Positions 26,424 through 36,004 are shown, numbered from the stretch's first letter. The stretch: DNA of 64,000 nt from Aquabacter sp. L1I39 (GCF_017742835.1 NZ_CP072392.1:2278385-2342384); one strand, 5' to 3'. The notes: generated by a model from the sequence alone, not told the origin. Made by a program: numbers and translations.

Positions 26424-26783
26424 TCAGAAATCCTTGAGGGGCGGCACGCGGGCGATGGACCGCTTGCGGATGATCTCGGCGCGCTCCCGCCACGGCACGA
26501 GGCCGTCGGCGGTGCGGCCATAGGCGGCGGCAGCGGCCAGCAAAACGGGCGCGTCCATTTCCCCCATGTCGCCATAGACATAGGTCCAACGGCCGGGCGA
26601 GGAAAACGCCACCGCCGCGCCGCGCGGGCAGGCGGACAGGCATTCCACGGGCACCACCTGGACGCCAGCCGGGCACGCCTCGCGGGAGAGGGCATCGTGC
26701 AGGCGGCGGCCGGCGCAGGGCTGGCCCTCCACCTGAACCTCGCCGGCGCGGCAGGTGATGCAGACGTTCAGCGTGACAGACAT
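26424..26783 (-). CDS. DUF1636 cysteine-rich protein (ferredoxin/thioredoxin-like)
   Basis: A 119-residue cytoplasmic protein of the DUF1636 family. Cysteines C8, C11, C23, C37, C48 and C52 are arranged like a thioredoxin-fold [2Fe-2S] protein (NVCITCRAG, then VECLSACPRGAAVAF). Family members occur repeatedly in cobalamin clusters next to cobW and cobN, but their function is not established. The stop is three bases before cobW. Metal handling or electron transfer for cobalt insertion is a reasonable inference only. Confidence 0.85.
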   Translation of the reverse strand: MSVTLNVCITCRAGEVQVEGQPCAGRRLHDALSREACPAGVQVVPVECLSACPRGAAVAFSSPGRWTYVYGDMGEMDAPVLLAAAAAYGRTADGLVPWRERAEIIRKRSIARVPPLKDF

Positions 26784-26839
26784 GCCAGTTCCAGCAAGGG
26801 GTTAGGCGGCCCGACAGCGCTCGCGCCGGGCCGTCGGGG

Positions 26840-27520
26840 TCAGGCCGCCGCGTGGTGCAGGCGGGCGGTGAAGAGGCGGCCGGAGGTCACAGCGTGGAGC
26901 TGCTTGGCGCCGAAAAGGACGGCGAGGTCCACCAGCGGCTCCACCAGGATCACCAGCATGTAGGCGCCGCCGAACTGGGCGATCTCCACCAGATTCTGCG
27001 CCGCAAGGCCGCCGCCATAGATCGACCAGAAGGCCACCCACGCCACCACGCCAGCCTGATAAGTGGTCGAAAGTGCAAGGGCTTGGCCGTATTTCAGCTC
27101 CACATAGGGGGTCGCCGGGGCGATGATGCGGCGGGCCAGCGCGGACAGGGCGAACAGCGGCACCAGCAGGGTGGTGACGTTCATGCCATATTGCGGCAGG
27201 TCGAACGGGGCGAAGAACAGGCCCTGAACCAGGAGGCCGAAGGCGAGGCCCAAGGCGGCGGGGGCGGCGCCGAAGAGGAGGAACAGCGTCGAGCCGAGGA
27301 TCAGGTGAACTTCCGAAACACCCACCGGATAATGGGGAAACACCTCGAAAAAGCAGAAAACCAGAGCGGTCGTCAGGACCGTGCGGCCCACGAGCGGCAG
27401 GAGGCCGGTCTCCCGCGCGGTGTCGGCGGCAAGCTTGAGGGCATAGCCGCCGGCGGCGGCGCCGGTGGCATAGCTGAGGACGATCTTGGCGCCGTCGACG
27501 ACGCCGGGCTCCATGTGCAT
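26840..27520 (-). CDS. cbiM: CbiM-like metal transport membrane protein
   Basis: A 226-residue integral membrane protein resembling CbiM/NikM, the substrate-binding subunit of cobalt/nickel ECF transporters. Seen: the N-terminal MHMEPGVVDGAKIVLSYATG, where the extreme N-terminal His is the expected metal ligand, FPHYPVGVSEVHLILGSTL, and six or so hydrophobic helices. AGGAG lies six bases before the ATG. No cbiN, cbiQ or cbiO is nearby, so it either pairs with distant components or works alone. A B12 riboswitch lies about 270 nt upstream in the same direction, which supports cobalt uptake controlled by cobalamin. Confidence 0.85.
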   Translation of the reverse strand: MHMEPGVVDGAKIVLSYATGAAAGGYALKLAADTARETGLLPLVGRTVLTTALVFCFFEVFPHYPVGVSEVHLILGSTLFLLFGAAPAALGLAFGLLVQGLFFAPFDLPQYGMNVTTLLVPLFALSALARRIIAPATPYVELKYGQALALSTTYQAGVVAWVAFWSIYGGGLAAQNLVEIAQFGGAYMLVILVEPLVDLAVLFGAKQLHAVTSGRLFTARLHHAAA

Positions 27521-27623
27521 GTGTGGGTCTCCTAGAAGTCGGGATGTCGGGGTTCAACGGGCCGGAAAAGACAGGGACACAGCGCCGCCCACGGCATTAA
27601 GATGCCGGGCATCGCAGGTGTAA

Positions 27624-27649
27624 TGCATTGATAAATAAGATAAAATGCA
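27624..27649. promoter_or_regulatory. AT-rich inverted repeat between the riboswitch and cbiM
   Basis: TGCATT-N14-AATGCA lies in an AT-rich patch about 110 bp upstream of the cbiM start, within otherwise GC-rich DNA. It could be a metal-regulator operator or a second promoter downstream of the riboswitch. The stretch 27521-27790 holds no gene I can support. Confidence 0.4.
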
Positions 27650-27789
27650 GGCCGCAGCCTGCCGGTGACGGATCTGGAACACCATGCGCCTCGCCCTCCG
27701 CGGCCGCCGGCGGGAAGGGGGGCAAGGCTCCGGGCATGCGGGATTGCGCGCCGTGACGTCTGCCCTCCAGGACACCCCGCCCGGATCAA

Positions 27790-27962
27790 GTTGGGATGGC
27801 TGGTCTCCTGGCTCGCGGGTCTCGGCTTCCTCGATCCTTCCCGGCCGTCACTTGCCAGTGGATATGTTCGAGGTCGCTCACCGCTTACAGTTGCGGGGGC
27901 AGCTGTGGACTGGATGGACGGGCCATCGCACCACATTCCCAATTAGCCGAACCCCTTGTTTT
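27790..27962 (-). ncRNA. Cobalamin (B12) riboswitch upstream of cbiM
   Basis: Read on the minus strand, the conserved cobalamin-riboswitch blocks appear in order: GGGAATGTGGTGCGA, then GCTGCCCCCGCAACTGTAAG, GGTGAGCG, CCACTGGCAAGTGA, GCCGGGAAGG, and the B12 box GAGCCAGGAGACCAGCC (about 27798-27815). AdoCbl-type riboswitches repress transport or synthesis genes when the cofactor is abundant. It points to cbiM and, through the same transcript, possibly DUF1636-cobW-cobN and beyond. The exact 5' end and the expression platform in the following 270 nt are not resolved. Confidence 0.95.
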
Positions 27963-28090
27963 CACAAGGCATTCGGCACCATCATGACAGAGCTTACACG
28001 AGCTTGTGAGCGCCCGCAACATTGCTGCTGTCCCCCGCTTGTCCGCCATGTCATAGACGGGCAAAGACCGCCCCCAGAGAAAGGCGCCCT

Positions 28091-28708
28091 ATGAGCGAGC
28101 CGTCCGACGCCGATGCCCGCCACAGCCAGAAAATGGCCCGGATCAAGGCTTCGCGCGACAAGATCATGGCCGGAAAAACCGGTGAGAAAGGCCTCCTCAT
28201 CGTTCATACCGGGCCGGGCAAGGGAAAGTCGACCGCCGCCTTCGGGATGGTGTTGCGCGCGGTGGCACACGGCATGCCGTGTGCGGTCGTCCAGTTCATC
28301 AAGGGGGCCTGGGACACGGGCGAGCGGCGGCTCCTGACCACCCGCTTTGCCGACCTCTGCCAGTTCCACGCCATGGGCGAGGGCTTCACCTGGGAGACCC
28401 AGGACCGCCAGCGCGACATCGCCGCCGCCGCCTCTGCGTGGGAGAAGGGCAAGGAGCTGATTCGCGACCCCGACATCCGCCTGGTGGTGCTGGACGAGAT
28501 CAATATCGCCCTGCGCTATGACTATCTGGACCTGGCCGAGGTGCTGGCCTTCCTGAAAGCCGAGAAGCCGCCTCTGACCCATGTGGTCCTCACCGGACGC
28601 AACGCCAAGCCGGAGCTGATCGAGGCGGCGGACCTCGTCACCGAGATGACGCTGGTCAAGCACCCCTTCCGCTCGGGCATCAAGGCCCAGGCGGGTATCG
28701 ATTTCTGA
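28091..28708 (+). CDS. cobO: Cob(I)yrinic acid a,c-diamide adenosyltransferase CobO
   Basis: Transfers the adenosyl group of ATP to the reduced cobalt of the corrinoid (BtuR/CobA/CobO family). 205 residues. P-loop [14 protein letters not shown] with GPGKGKST at 41-48, [11 protein letters not shown], and [16 protein letters not shown] near residue 140, all diagnostic. The ATG at 28091 has AAAGG upstream; the frame upstream of it overlaps the divergent riboswitch region and has no support. It is followed 16 bp later by cobQ, whose substrate is its adenosylated product. Confidence 0.96.
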   Translation: MSEPSDADARHSQKMARIKASRDKIMAGKTGEKGLLIVHTGPGKGKSTAAFGMVLRAVAHGMPCAVVQFIKGAWDTGERRLLTTRFADLCQFHAMGEGFTWETQDRQRDIAAAASAWEKGKELIRDPDIRLVVLDEINIALRYDYLDLAEVLAFLKAEKPPLTHVVLTGRNAKPELIEAADLVTEMTLVKHPFRSGIKAQAGIDF

Positions 28709-28724
28709 CAGCGGGATCAAGGCC

Positions 28725-30173
28725 ATGGCGCGCGCCCTCATGGTGCAGGGAGCCGGCTCCAATGTGGGCAAGTCGCTGCTGGTGGCGGGCCTGTGCCGGG
28801 CGGCGCGGCGGCGGGGGCTGAAGGTCGCCCCGTTCAAGCCGCAGAACATGTCCAACAATGCCGCCGTCACGGTGGATGGCGGCGAGATCGGCCGCGCCCA
28901 GGCGCTCCAGGCGCTGGCGGCAGGGCGCCCGCCGGTGGTGGACATGAACCCGGTGCTGCTCAAGCCCGAGACCGATGTGGGCGCCCAGGTGATCGTCCAG
29001 GGCGCGCGGATCGCCACCGTGAAGGCGCGGGCCTATGCGGCCCTGAAGCCGCAATTGCTGGCCTCGGTCCTGGAGAGCTTCCACCGCCTCAAAGCGGGCC
29101 ATGACCTCGTGATCGTGGAGGGCGCGGGCAGCCCGGCGGAGGTCAATCTGCGCAAGGGCGACATCGCAAACATGGGCTTTGCGGAAGCGGCCGGCGTGCC
29201 GGTGGTGCTGGTGGGCGACATCGACCGGGGCGGCGTCATCGCGCAGATGGTGGGCACCAAGGCGGTGCTGGACCCGGCCGATGCGGAGCGCATTTCCGGC
29301 TTTCTCATCAACAAGTTCCGGGGCGACCCGAGCCTTTTCGACGACGGCTATGCCTTCATCGCGGAGCGCACCGGCTGGCGCGGCTTCGGCGTCGTGCCCT
29401 TCTTCTCGGGCGCCGCCGACCTGCCGGCGGAGGATGCCCTCGACCTCACCCGCAAGGCGGGCGACGGCCCCGTCAAGATCGTCTGCCTCGCTTTGTCCCG
29501 CATCGCCAATTTCGACGACCTCGATCCGCTCCAGCAGGAGGCGGGCGTGGCGGTGGAGATGATCCTGCCCGGCCGCCCCCTTCCGGGGGATGCGGACCTC
29601 GTCATCGTGCCCGGCTCCAAGTCCACGCGGGGGGACCTCGCCTTCCTGAAAGCCCAGGGCTGGGACATTGACCTTCTCGCCCATGCCCGGCGGGGCGGGC
29701 GGGTGCTGGGCATTTGCGGCGGCTACCAGATGCTCGGCCGCACCATCGCGGACCCGGAGGGCCTGGAAGGGGCACCGGGCACCTCGCCGGGCCTCGGCCT
29801 TCTCGACGTGGACACGGTGATGACGGGCGACAAGCGCCTCACCCGGGTGAGCGCCCGCCATGCGGCGAGCGGCCTGCCCATCACGGGCTATGAGATCCAT
29901 CTGGGCCGCACCCAAGGCCCGGATTGCGCCCGCCCCTTTGCCGACCTCGACGGCACGCCGGACGGGGCCATCTCGGCCGACGGACGGATCACCGGCACCT
30001 ATCTGCACGGGATGTTCACGGACGATGCCTTCCGCGGCGCCTTCCTGAAGGCGCTGGGCGCCGCCCCCTCCGGCCTTGCCTATGGCGCCCGGGTGGACAC
30101 CACCCTTGATGTGCTCGCCGCGCACCTGGAGGCGCATGTGGATGTGGAGGGGCTTCTGGCGCTGGCGCGGTGA
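28725..30173 (+). CDS. cobQ: Adenosylcobyric acid synthase CobQ
   Basis: A glutamine-dependent amidotransferase that amidates the b, d, e and g side chains of adenosylcobyrinic acid a,c-diamide. 482 residues, normal. N-terminal ATPase domain: [44 protein letters not shown]-terminal glutaminase domain: [12 protein letters not shown] with the nucleophilic Cys, GYEIHLGRT and GTYLHGMF with the histidine. It shares an operon with cobO and converges with the next gene, 18 bp beyond its stop. Confidence 0.97.
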   Translation: MARALMVQGAGSNVGKSLLVAGLCRAARRRGLKVAPFKPQNMSNNAAVTVDGGEIGRAQALQALAAGRPPVVDMNPVLLKPETDVGAQVIVQGARIATVKARAYAALKPQLLASVLESFHRLKAGHDLVIVEGAGSPAEVNLRKGDIANMGFAEAAGVPVVLVGDIDRGGVIAQMVGTKAVLDPADAERISGFLINKFRGDPSLFDDGYAFIAERTGWRGFGVVPFFSGAADLPAEDALDLTRKAGDGPVKIVCLALSRIANFDDLDPLQQEAGVAVEMILPGRPLPGDADLVIVPGSKSTRGDLAFLKAQGWDIDLLAHARRGGRVLGICGGYQMLGRTIADPEGLEGAPGTSPGLGLLDVDTVMTGDKRLTRVSARHAASGLPITGYEIHLGRTQGPDCARPFADLDGTPDGAISADGRITGTYLHGMFTDDAFRGAFLKALGAAPSGLAYGARVDTTLDVLAAHLEAHVDVEGLLALAR

Positions 30174-30191
30174 AGGGGGACCTCCCCCCGC

Positions 30192-32276
30192 TCAAGCCGC
30201 CCTGATGGATCGGCACGCCGCGGCATCCGGCTCCGGCGGCGTGCCCGCCACCAGGGGCGCGGGGCGGCCGAAGAGGAAGCCCTGGGCTTCCTCGCAGCCT
30301 TCCGCCCGCAGCAGGTCCACCTGCTCCGCTGTCTCCACCCCTTCCACCAGTACGCGCATGTCCAGTGCCCGGCCGAGCGTCAGCACGGCGCGCAGGATGG
30401 CGAGCGCCTCCCGGCTATCGGCGATGTCGCGCATGAAGTGGCGATCCAGCTTGATGCGGTGGAAGGGAAAGGCCCGCAACGTGTCGAGGGAGGAATAGCC
30501 GGTCCCGAAATCGTCCATGGCCACCGCGACGCCGAGCGCGCGAATGGCCTGGAGCACGTCCAGGCATTTCGTGCGGTCGCCGATGAGCATGGTCTCGGTG
30601 ACCTCCAGTTCCAGGCGCTCGGGGGCGAGCCCCGTCTCGTTCAGAACCCGCGCCACCAGCCCCGGCAGATCGCCATGGAGGATCTGGAGCGCCGACACGT
30701 TCACCGCGACATTGGCAGGAACAGTCCAGGCGGCGGCATCCCGGCAGGCGGTGCGCAGCACCCATTCGCCGATGCCGATGATGAGGCCGCTTTCTTCCGC
30801 CACCGGGATGAACTCGCCCGGCGAGATGTGGCCGCGCAGGGGATGGCGCCAGCGCAAGAGCGCCTCATAGCCCATCACCTCCACCCGGGGCCCCGGCTTG
30901 CCCACCGGGGCCGGCACGCCGGCGGGCGGGGGCGCCTGGAGCGCCACCTGCACCTGATAGTGCAGCTCGAATTCCCCATTCCTCAGCGCGCGGCGCAGTT
31001 CATGGACCAGGTGACGGCGGGCACGCACCGCCTCATCCATGGCCGGCTCGTAATAGCTGACCCCGCGCCCCGGGCGCCCCTTGGCGCGCAGCAGCGCCAG
31101 ATCCGCATTGGCCAACAGCTGGGCCGGGCTTTCCCCGTCCCCCGGAAAGAGCGCCACCCCGAAGCTGGCCTGCGGCATTACATTGAAGCCCTTCACCCGC
31201 ACCGGAGCCTCGATGCCCCGCTGGAGGCGCCGGACGAAATCCTCCACCTGCTTCTTCTCAAAAAACACCTTGGTGGCCGCGAACTCGTCGCTGCCCAGGC
31301 GGGCGAGAAACTCGCCGGTGCCGAGCGCCCCCTGCATGCGGCGGGCGGCTTCCCGCAGCAACGCATCGCCGCCTTGCTGGCCATGGGCCTCGTTCACGCC
31401 CTTCAGCCGATCGAAATCCAGCACGACCACGGCAAGGCTGGCGCTGCGCAGGCGCGCCCGCCCCAGCTCCCGTTCCAGAATTTCAGTGAAGGAATTCCGG
31501 TTGGGCAGGCCGGTGAGCGAATCCACCAGCGCCAGGCGACGCAGCGCCTCCACGGACTTGGCGCTGACATCGGAATCGATCATGGCGCTCACCGCGCCGG
31601 TGGCCCCGACCAGGAGCACGCCGAAGGTGAGCACGAGGGCAAGCTGCCCCGTTCCCGTCTGGCCGGCGCCGGCATCGCCATAGGGCACGAGGGCGAGCCC
31701 CGCCATGCCGGTGAAGTGGAGCGACACGATGCACAGCACGAAGGCCGCCAGCGCCAGCACATGCCGGCCGCTGATTTCCAAGCCGAGCGCGGCGAGCGCG
31801 AACAGGATGGAAAGACCAACGGACGCGGCCACATAGCGCGCGTTCCATAGAAGCAGGCCGTTTACCTCATAGGCCATCATGCCCACATAATGCATGCTGG
31901 CCACGCCCGCGCCCAAGGTGAGCCCCGCCAGCAGCCACGCCGCCAGCCCGCCGCGCGAGAGGCGTTCCGGCGTCACCAGGAAGGCGATCGCCGTGGCGGC
32001 GATGACGATGAAGAGCGACAAGACGGTATTGAAGGGGTCGTAGACAGCCGGAACATCGTTTCGATAGGCCAGCATGGCGACGAAATGGGTGCACCACACC
32101 ACGCAGCCCGCCGACACCGCCGCGATGAAGATCCAGCCGAGCCTCTGGCGCCCGGTGCGGTGGCGGGCCCGACGGAACAGGCCGATGGCAATGGCGCTAC
32201 CGCCGATGCAGACAAGGAAAGACAGAAGCAATAGCCAGACATTGTGCTCGTCGGCCAAGCACGAAACGATACGCAT
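30192..32276 (-). CDS. MHYT-GGDEF-EAL membrane cyclic-di-GMP protein
   Basis: A 694-residue inner-membrane signalling protein. The N-terminal MHYT sensor has seven or so helices with the repeated motif as CTHFVAM (62-68), SMHYVGMM (128-) and SLHFTGM (186-), proposed in this family to bind metal or gases. A GGDEF domain follows, with the signature as GSDEF at 328-332, then an EAL domain with EALLRW at 471-476, a TETML block and MDDFGTGYSSL. GSDEF can still be active in some enzymes, so both synthesis and breakdown of c-di-GMP are possible. A proline-rich insert (about 448-465) lies just before the EAL motif. It sits between cobQ and cobC without an obvious functional link. Confidence 0.93.
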   Translation of the reverse strand: MRIVSCLADEHNVWLLLLSFLVCIGGSAIAIGLFRRARHRTGRQRLGWIFIAAVSAGCVVWCTHFVAMLAYRNDVPAVYDPFNTVLSLFIVIAATAIAFLVTPERLSRGGLAAWLLAGLTLGAGVASMHYVGMMAYEVNGLLLWNARYVAASVGLSILFALAALGLEISGRHVLALAAFVLCIVSLHFTGMAGLALVPYGDAGAGQTGTGQLALVLTFGVLLVGATGAVSAMIDSDVSAKSVEALRRLALVDSLTGLPNRNSFTEILERELGRARLRSASLAVVVLDFDRLKGVNEAHGQQGGDALLREAARRMQGALGTGEFLARLGSDEFAATKVFFEKKQVEDFVRRLQRGIEAPVRVKGFNVMPQASFGVALFPGDGESPAQLLANADLALLRAKGRPGRGVSYYEPAMDEAVRARRHLVHELRRALRNGEFELHYQVQVALQAPPPAGVPAPVGKPGPRVEVMGYEALLRWRHPLRGHISPGEFIPVAEESGLIIGIGEWVLRTACRDAAAWTVPANVAVNVSALQILHGDLPGLVARVLNETGLAPERLELEVTETMLIGDRTKCLDVLQAIRALGVAVAMDDFGTGYSSLDTLRAFPFHRIKLDRHFMRDIADSREALAILRAVLTLGRALDMRVLVEGVETAEQVDLLRAEGCEEAQGFLFGRPAPLVAGTPPEPDAAACRSIRAA

Positions 32277-32536
32277 CAGAGAAAGACAGTCCGATGATCA
32301 TTTACACAGGAAAAAATTGTAGGATCTCAGCTATGTCTGTGCAATGCACGAATCTTTGTCGACCCGCATTCCCGATTCCTGTGCCTTTTGCGGAACAAAT
32401 CGTAGGGTAGAGCGTTTCTTGCGCCGCTGTCCCGCGATCCCCCTCGCCCGCCGCATCGTCTTTCGAGGAGGGTGAGATCAGCGTTTAGGGCACCCCGCTC
32501 CTGCAGAGCCGCAGAGCGCCTGACGGCGCTGAGGGC

Positions 32537-33568
32537 TCACTCTGCGCGGCGCTCCAGGGCGGCAGCAAGCCGCGCCCAATGGGCGGCGCGGCCGGGAAGG
32601 CCGAGGCGCACCAGGGTCCGCGACCAGGGAAAGATTCGCACCCAGATGGCGGCACGGGCCAAATGCGCGCGAGCAGCCACCGCATCGGGCACCTCATAGA
32701 GGCGGAACAGGTCCGTCCCCCCGGCACACCGCCAGCCGGCGGAGGTGGCGAGGCGGTCGAGCCGCAGGGCCTCGGCTTTCAGGCGGGTGGCGGTCTCTCG
32801 GGCCCAGACCCGGTCCTCCAGCGCGCGGCAGCCAATGGCGATGGCAGCGCCGGAGACCGGCCAGGGGCCGGCGAGATCGGCGAGGCGGTCGATGTCCGGC
32901 CCGCTCCCCAGCGCGAAGCCCAGCCTCAGGCCCGCAATGCCATAAAACTTGCCGAAGGAGCGCAGCACGATGAGGCCGCGGCGCGCCGCATAAGCGGCGA
33001 GCGAGGCCTCCGGCGTCATGTCCATGAAGCTCTCGTCCACCACGAGGCGCCCCACCTTCTCGCCGAGCGCCAGGAGGTCGGCGGGGGCGTGCAGGCGGCC
33101 GTCGGGATTGTTGGGGTTCACCACCACGGCAAGGTCCGCGCCGGCCAGATCCCGGACGTGCGTGGCTTCCCGCACCCGCCAGCCGCGCGCCTCCAAAGCG
33201 GCGCGGTGCTCGTTATAGGTGGGCGCCAGCACCGCCGCCTCACCGGGCGAATCGAGCAAGGGCACCAACTGAATGGCCGCCTGCGCCCCCGCCAGCGGTA
33301 CGAGGGGGGCGGTGGTGCCATAGGCGGCGGCGGCCGCCGCCGCGAGGCGCGCCATGTCGGCGCGCGTGGGCAGGCGCGTCCAGGCCGCCTCCGGCACCGG
33401 CGGCACGGGATAGGGGCAGGCATTGATGCCGGTGGACAAGTCGATCCAGTCCTGCGCCGCGCCGCCGAAATGGGCCATGGCCGCGTCGAGGTCGCCGCCA
33501 TGGTCGCGGCGGACGGGCGCGTCGGCGGTCGCCACGTGGGGCGCGCGCAGGAAATGGGCGTTGGGCAT
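32537..33568 (-). CDS. cobC: Threonine-phosphate decarboxylase CobC
   Basis: A PLP-dependent class I/II aminotransferase-fold enzyme of the cobalamin pathway, providing aminopropanol phosphate for the nucleotide loop (CobC in Pseudomonas denitrificans naming, CobD in Salmonella). 343 residues. Seen: WIDLSTGINACPYP, VVNPNNPDGR at 150-159, VVDESFMDM, and the PLP lysine in RSFGKFYGIAGLRLGF (K207). It is separated from the other cob genes by the MHYT gene and read leftwards. The 260-bp gap after it (32277-32536) contains only a small AGCGCC-TGAC-GGCGCT hairpin that I can point to. Confidence 0.93.
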   Translation of the reverse strand: MPNAHFLRAPHVATADAPVRRDHGGDLDAAMAHFGGAAQDWIDLSTGINACPYPVPPVPEAAWTRLPTRADMARLAAAAAAAYGTTAPLVPLAGAQAAIQLVPLLDSPGEAAVLAPTYNEHRAALEARGWRVREATHVRDLAGADLAVVVNPNNPDGRLHAPADLLALGEKVGRLVVDESFMDMTPEASLAAYAARRGLIVLRSFGKFYGIAGLRLGFALGSGPDIDRLADLAGPWPVSGAAIAIGCRALEDRVWARETATRLKAEALRLDRLATSAGWRCAGGTDLFRLYEVPDAVAARAHLARAAIWVRIFPWSRTLVRLGLPGRAAHWARLAAALERRAE

Positions 33569-33644
33569 CCTCTCGTCCCGCCGTGGACATCGGCGCGGAA
33601 AGTGTCAGGAAAGCGCGCGCATCACAACCGGGACGGCCGACATG

Positions 33645-35363
33645 TCAGTCGCCCTCGGTCAGGCGGGCGCGCTCGCGGGCGCGGGCCGCGTCCAGATGGG
33701 CCATCACCTCCTCCTCGGAGCGGCCCAGATTGCGCAGGACGAGGCCGGCCAGATGCAGGCTCGCTTCCACAGCCTCGGGGATCACGTCCCGCGCGCCCAG
33801 CGCCGCCAGCCGACGGGCATGGGGGGCATCCTTCACGCGGGCCAGAACCACCGCATCCGCCTTCAGGCGAAGGGTGGCACGCACCATGCCCTCGGCGGCA
33901 TGGGCCTCGTCCAGGGTGACGACCACCGCGCTCGCCCGCTCCACCGCCACGCGGGCGAGGATTTCCTCGCGGCTGGCATCGCCCAGAAACACCTGCCGCC
34001 CCGCCGCGCGCTCCAGGCCCACGCGCGTTGCGTCCGCGTCGAGGGCCACGAAGGGCACGCCTTGGGCTTCCAGGCTTTCGGCGACGATGCGCCCCACCCG
34101 GCCGAAGCCGCCGATGACCACATGACCGCCTTCCGGCGCAGCGAAGGCCTGAGCATCCTGCCGCACCCGCTCCAGCCGCACGCGTACCAGGCCGCCCGCC
34201 TGGGCGAGCCAGGGGGTGAGCACAAGGGTCAGCGTCACCACCGCCACGATGAAGCCCGCAGCGGCGCCGTCCAGCACACCTTTCGTCTGGAGCAGCCCCA
34301 GCACCACGAACGCGAACTCGCCGGTCTGGGACAACAGCAGCGCCAGCTCACCCGCGAGCGGAGCCTCCACCTTCAGGAGACGGGCGGCGCCATAGGTGGC
34401 GATGAACTTGGCGAGGATCACCGCCGCCGCCGCCACCAGCACCCAATGCAGGACCGGCAGAATGGCGGACAGGTCCACCCCCATGCCCACCGAGACGAAG
34501 AAAACTCCGATCAGCAGCCCCTTGAAGGGTTCCAGATCCACCGAGATCTGGTGCTGGTAGACGGTGCCCGACAGCATCATGCCGGACAAAAAAGCCCCAA
34601 GCGCCGCCGACAGGCCCGCCGCCTCGGTCAGCCCGGCGGTGCCCGCCACCACCACCAGGGTCACCGCCATCAGCAGGTCCCGCGCCCCGGTGCGGGCGGC
34701 GGCCCCCACCAGGGGCGCCAGCACGAAGCGCCCCGCCAGCAGGATGATGCCGACCGCCGCCACCCCCTTCAGCAGGGCCAGCCCCACCACCAGCCAGAGA
34801 TTGTGCACCGGCCCGCCGATCAATTCCGCCGCCAGCAGCACAGCGACCACGGCCAGATCCTGGAACAGGAGGATGGCCAGCGCCGTCTTGCCGATGGGTG
34901 CGGTGGCGCGGCGCTCCGACACCAGGATCTGCATCACCAGCGCCGTGGAGGACATGGCCAGCGCCACGCCAGTCACCAAGGCGAGGTCGGTGGCAACGCC
35001 GCTGACGCGCAGGCCGATCGCCAAGAGGGTGCCGGAAAAAACCACCTGAAGCAGGCCGAGGCCAAACACCTCCCGCCGCAGCGCCCACAGCTTCTCGGCG
35101 GAAAATTCAAGCCCCAACAGGAACAAGAGGAAGATGACGCCCAATTCGCCGAACTGCGCCGCGCGGTGCTGGTCGGTGATGGTCAGGTAGGAGAGCGCCG
35201 GCGCCTGCCCCGCCCATTGGCCAAGGCCGTGGGGGCCGAGCAGCGCGCCGAGCGCGATGAAGCCGACCACCGCGCTCACCCGCGCCCGGTGGAACAGGGG
35301 GATGAGGATGCCCGCCGCCACCAGATAGACGAGCACGTCCTTCAGCCACATGGCGTTATGCAT
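33645..35363 (-). CDS. CPA2-family monovalent cation:proton antiporter with RCK domain
   Basis: A Kef/YbaL-type exchanger of K+ or Na+ for H+ at the inner membrane. 572 residues: about 12 hydrophobic helices (for example VVGFIALGALLGPHGLGQW and LGVIFLLFLLGLEFSAEKLW), followed by a cytoplasmic nucleotide-binding RCK/TrkA-N domain starting HVVIGGFGRVGRIVAESLEA. The RCK domain suggests gating by NAD(H) or a related ligand. It is a single gene with its promoter presumably in the 100 bp to its right. Ion specificity cannot be read from the sequence. No KefF/G-type ancillary oxidoreductase lies beside it. Confidence 0.93.
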   Translation of the reverse strand: MHNAMWLKDVLVYLVAAGILIPLFHRARVSAVVGFIALGALLGPHGLGQWAGQAPALSYLTITDQHRAAQFGELGVIFLLFLLGLEFSAEKLWALRREVFGLGLLQVVFSGTLLAIGLRVSGVATDLALVTGVALAMSSTALVMQILVSERRATAPIGKTALAILLFQDLAVVAVLLAAELIGGPVHNLWLVVGLALLKGVAAVGIILLAGRFVLAPLVGAAARTGARDLLMAVTLVVVAGTAGLTEAAGLSAALGAFLSGMMLSGTVYQHQISVDLEPFKGLLIGVFFVSVGMGVDLSAILPVLHWVLVAAAAVILAKFIATYGAARLLKVEAPLAGELALLLSQTGEFAFVVLGLLQTKGVLDGAAAGFIVAVVTLTLVLTPWLAQAGGLVRVRLERVRQDAQAFAAPEGGHVVIGGFGRVGRIVAESLEAQGVPFVALDADATRVGLERAAGRQVFLGDASREEILARVAVERASAVVVTLDEAHAAEGMVRATLRLKADAVVLARVKDAPHARRLAALGARDVIPEAVEASLHLAGLVLRNLGRSEEEVMAHLDAARARERARLTEGD

Positions 35364-35467
35364 CGCCCTCGCCTGCCCTCGCCCGCCGGATTGCCTGACC
35401 TATCGTCACCTTCCCATGACAGGCCTGCGCCAGCCTTGATCGAAACGACCTTTTCGCGGCGTTTGGC

Positions 35468-36004
35468 CTATTTCCCGCCGAACAGGGAGGTGGAGACCTT
35501 GTCACCCACCGCGATGCCGAGCCTTTTCGCCGCCCCGCCAGGGATTTCCAGCACCGCGCGCACCGGCTCGCCGGAGGAGATGGTGGCCTCGGACATCGGG
35601 GTGGTCATGGCCGCGATGCGGGCAATGGCGCCGTCGGCGCGGATGAACAGCATGTCGAGCGGGATGTAGGTGTTCTTCATCCACATATAGACCATCTGGT
35701 CGGCGCCGAAATCGAACAGCATGCCCTGCCGCTCCGGCAGTTCCTTCCGGTACATGAGGCCGGTGGTGCGCTGCTGCTCGGTGCGCGCCATCTCCACCTC
35801 CAGCACCACCACGCCGTTGCGGGTGGCGATCTCCAGGGGATCGAGCTGCGCCGCCGCCACCGGGCCGGACAGGAGCGCCAGCATCAGGCACAGCCCGGCG
35901 ACGAGGGCCGCCAGGGGTCGATTTGCGAAGGCGGCAAGGCGGTGGGCGGCCGGACGGCGCGTGGCGCGCAGGCTCGGGCGCAGGGCCAAAGTCGAGACGG
36001 ACAT
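35468..36004 (-). CDS. DUF192 exported protein
   Basis: A 178-residue protein with a basic N-terminus and a long hydrophobic segment (LAALVAGLCLMLALLSGPVA), cleaved probably after AAA. This is followed by a complete DUF192 domain: ARTEQQRTTGLMYR, MLFDFGADQMVYMWMKNTYI, PLDMLFIRADG, and VLEIPGGAAKRLGIAVGD. Function of DUF192 is not established. The ATG at 36004 follows GAGG; longer in-frame starts up to 36178 are unsupported. It is periplasmic or membrane-anchored by prediction. Confidence 0.88.
   Translation of the reverse strand: MSVSTLALRPSLRATRRPAAHRLAAFANRPLAALVAGLCLMLALLSGPVAAAQLDPLEIATRNGVVVLEVEMARTEQQRTTGLMYRKELPERQGMLFDFGADQMVYMWMKNTYIPLDMLFIRADGAIARIAAMTTPMSEATISSGEPVRAVLEIPGGAAKRLGIAVGDKVSTSLFGGK

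Noticed and set aside
23940..26963. Open frame of about 1000 codons on the plus strand, antisense to cobN, cobW and DUF1636
   Set aside because: GC-rich third positions of the true genes keep the antisense frame open; composition is Gly/Arg/His-rich with no recognisable domain, while all three minus-strand proteins are clear families.
33423..35669. Open frame of about 750 codons on the plus strand opposite the CPA2 antiporter and cobC
   Set aside because: Gln/His/Arg-rich shadow of two well-defined minus-strand genes; no domain.
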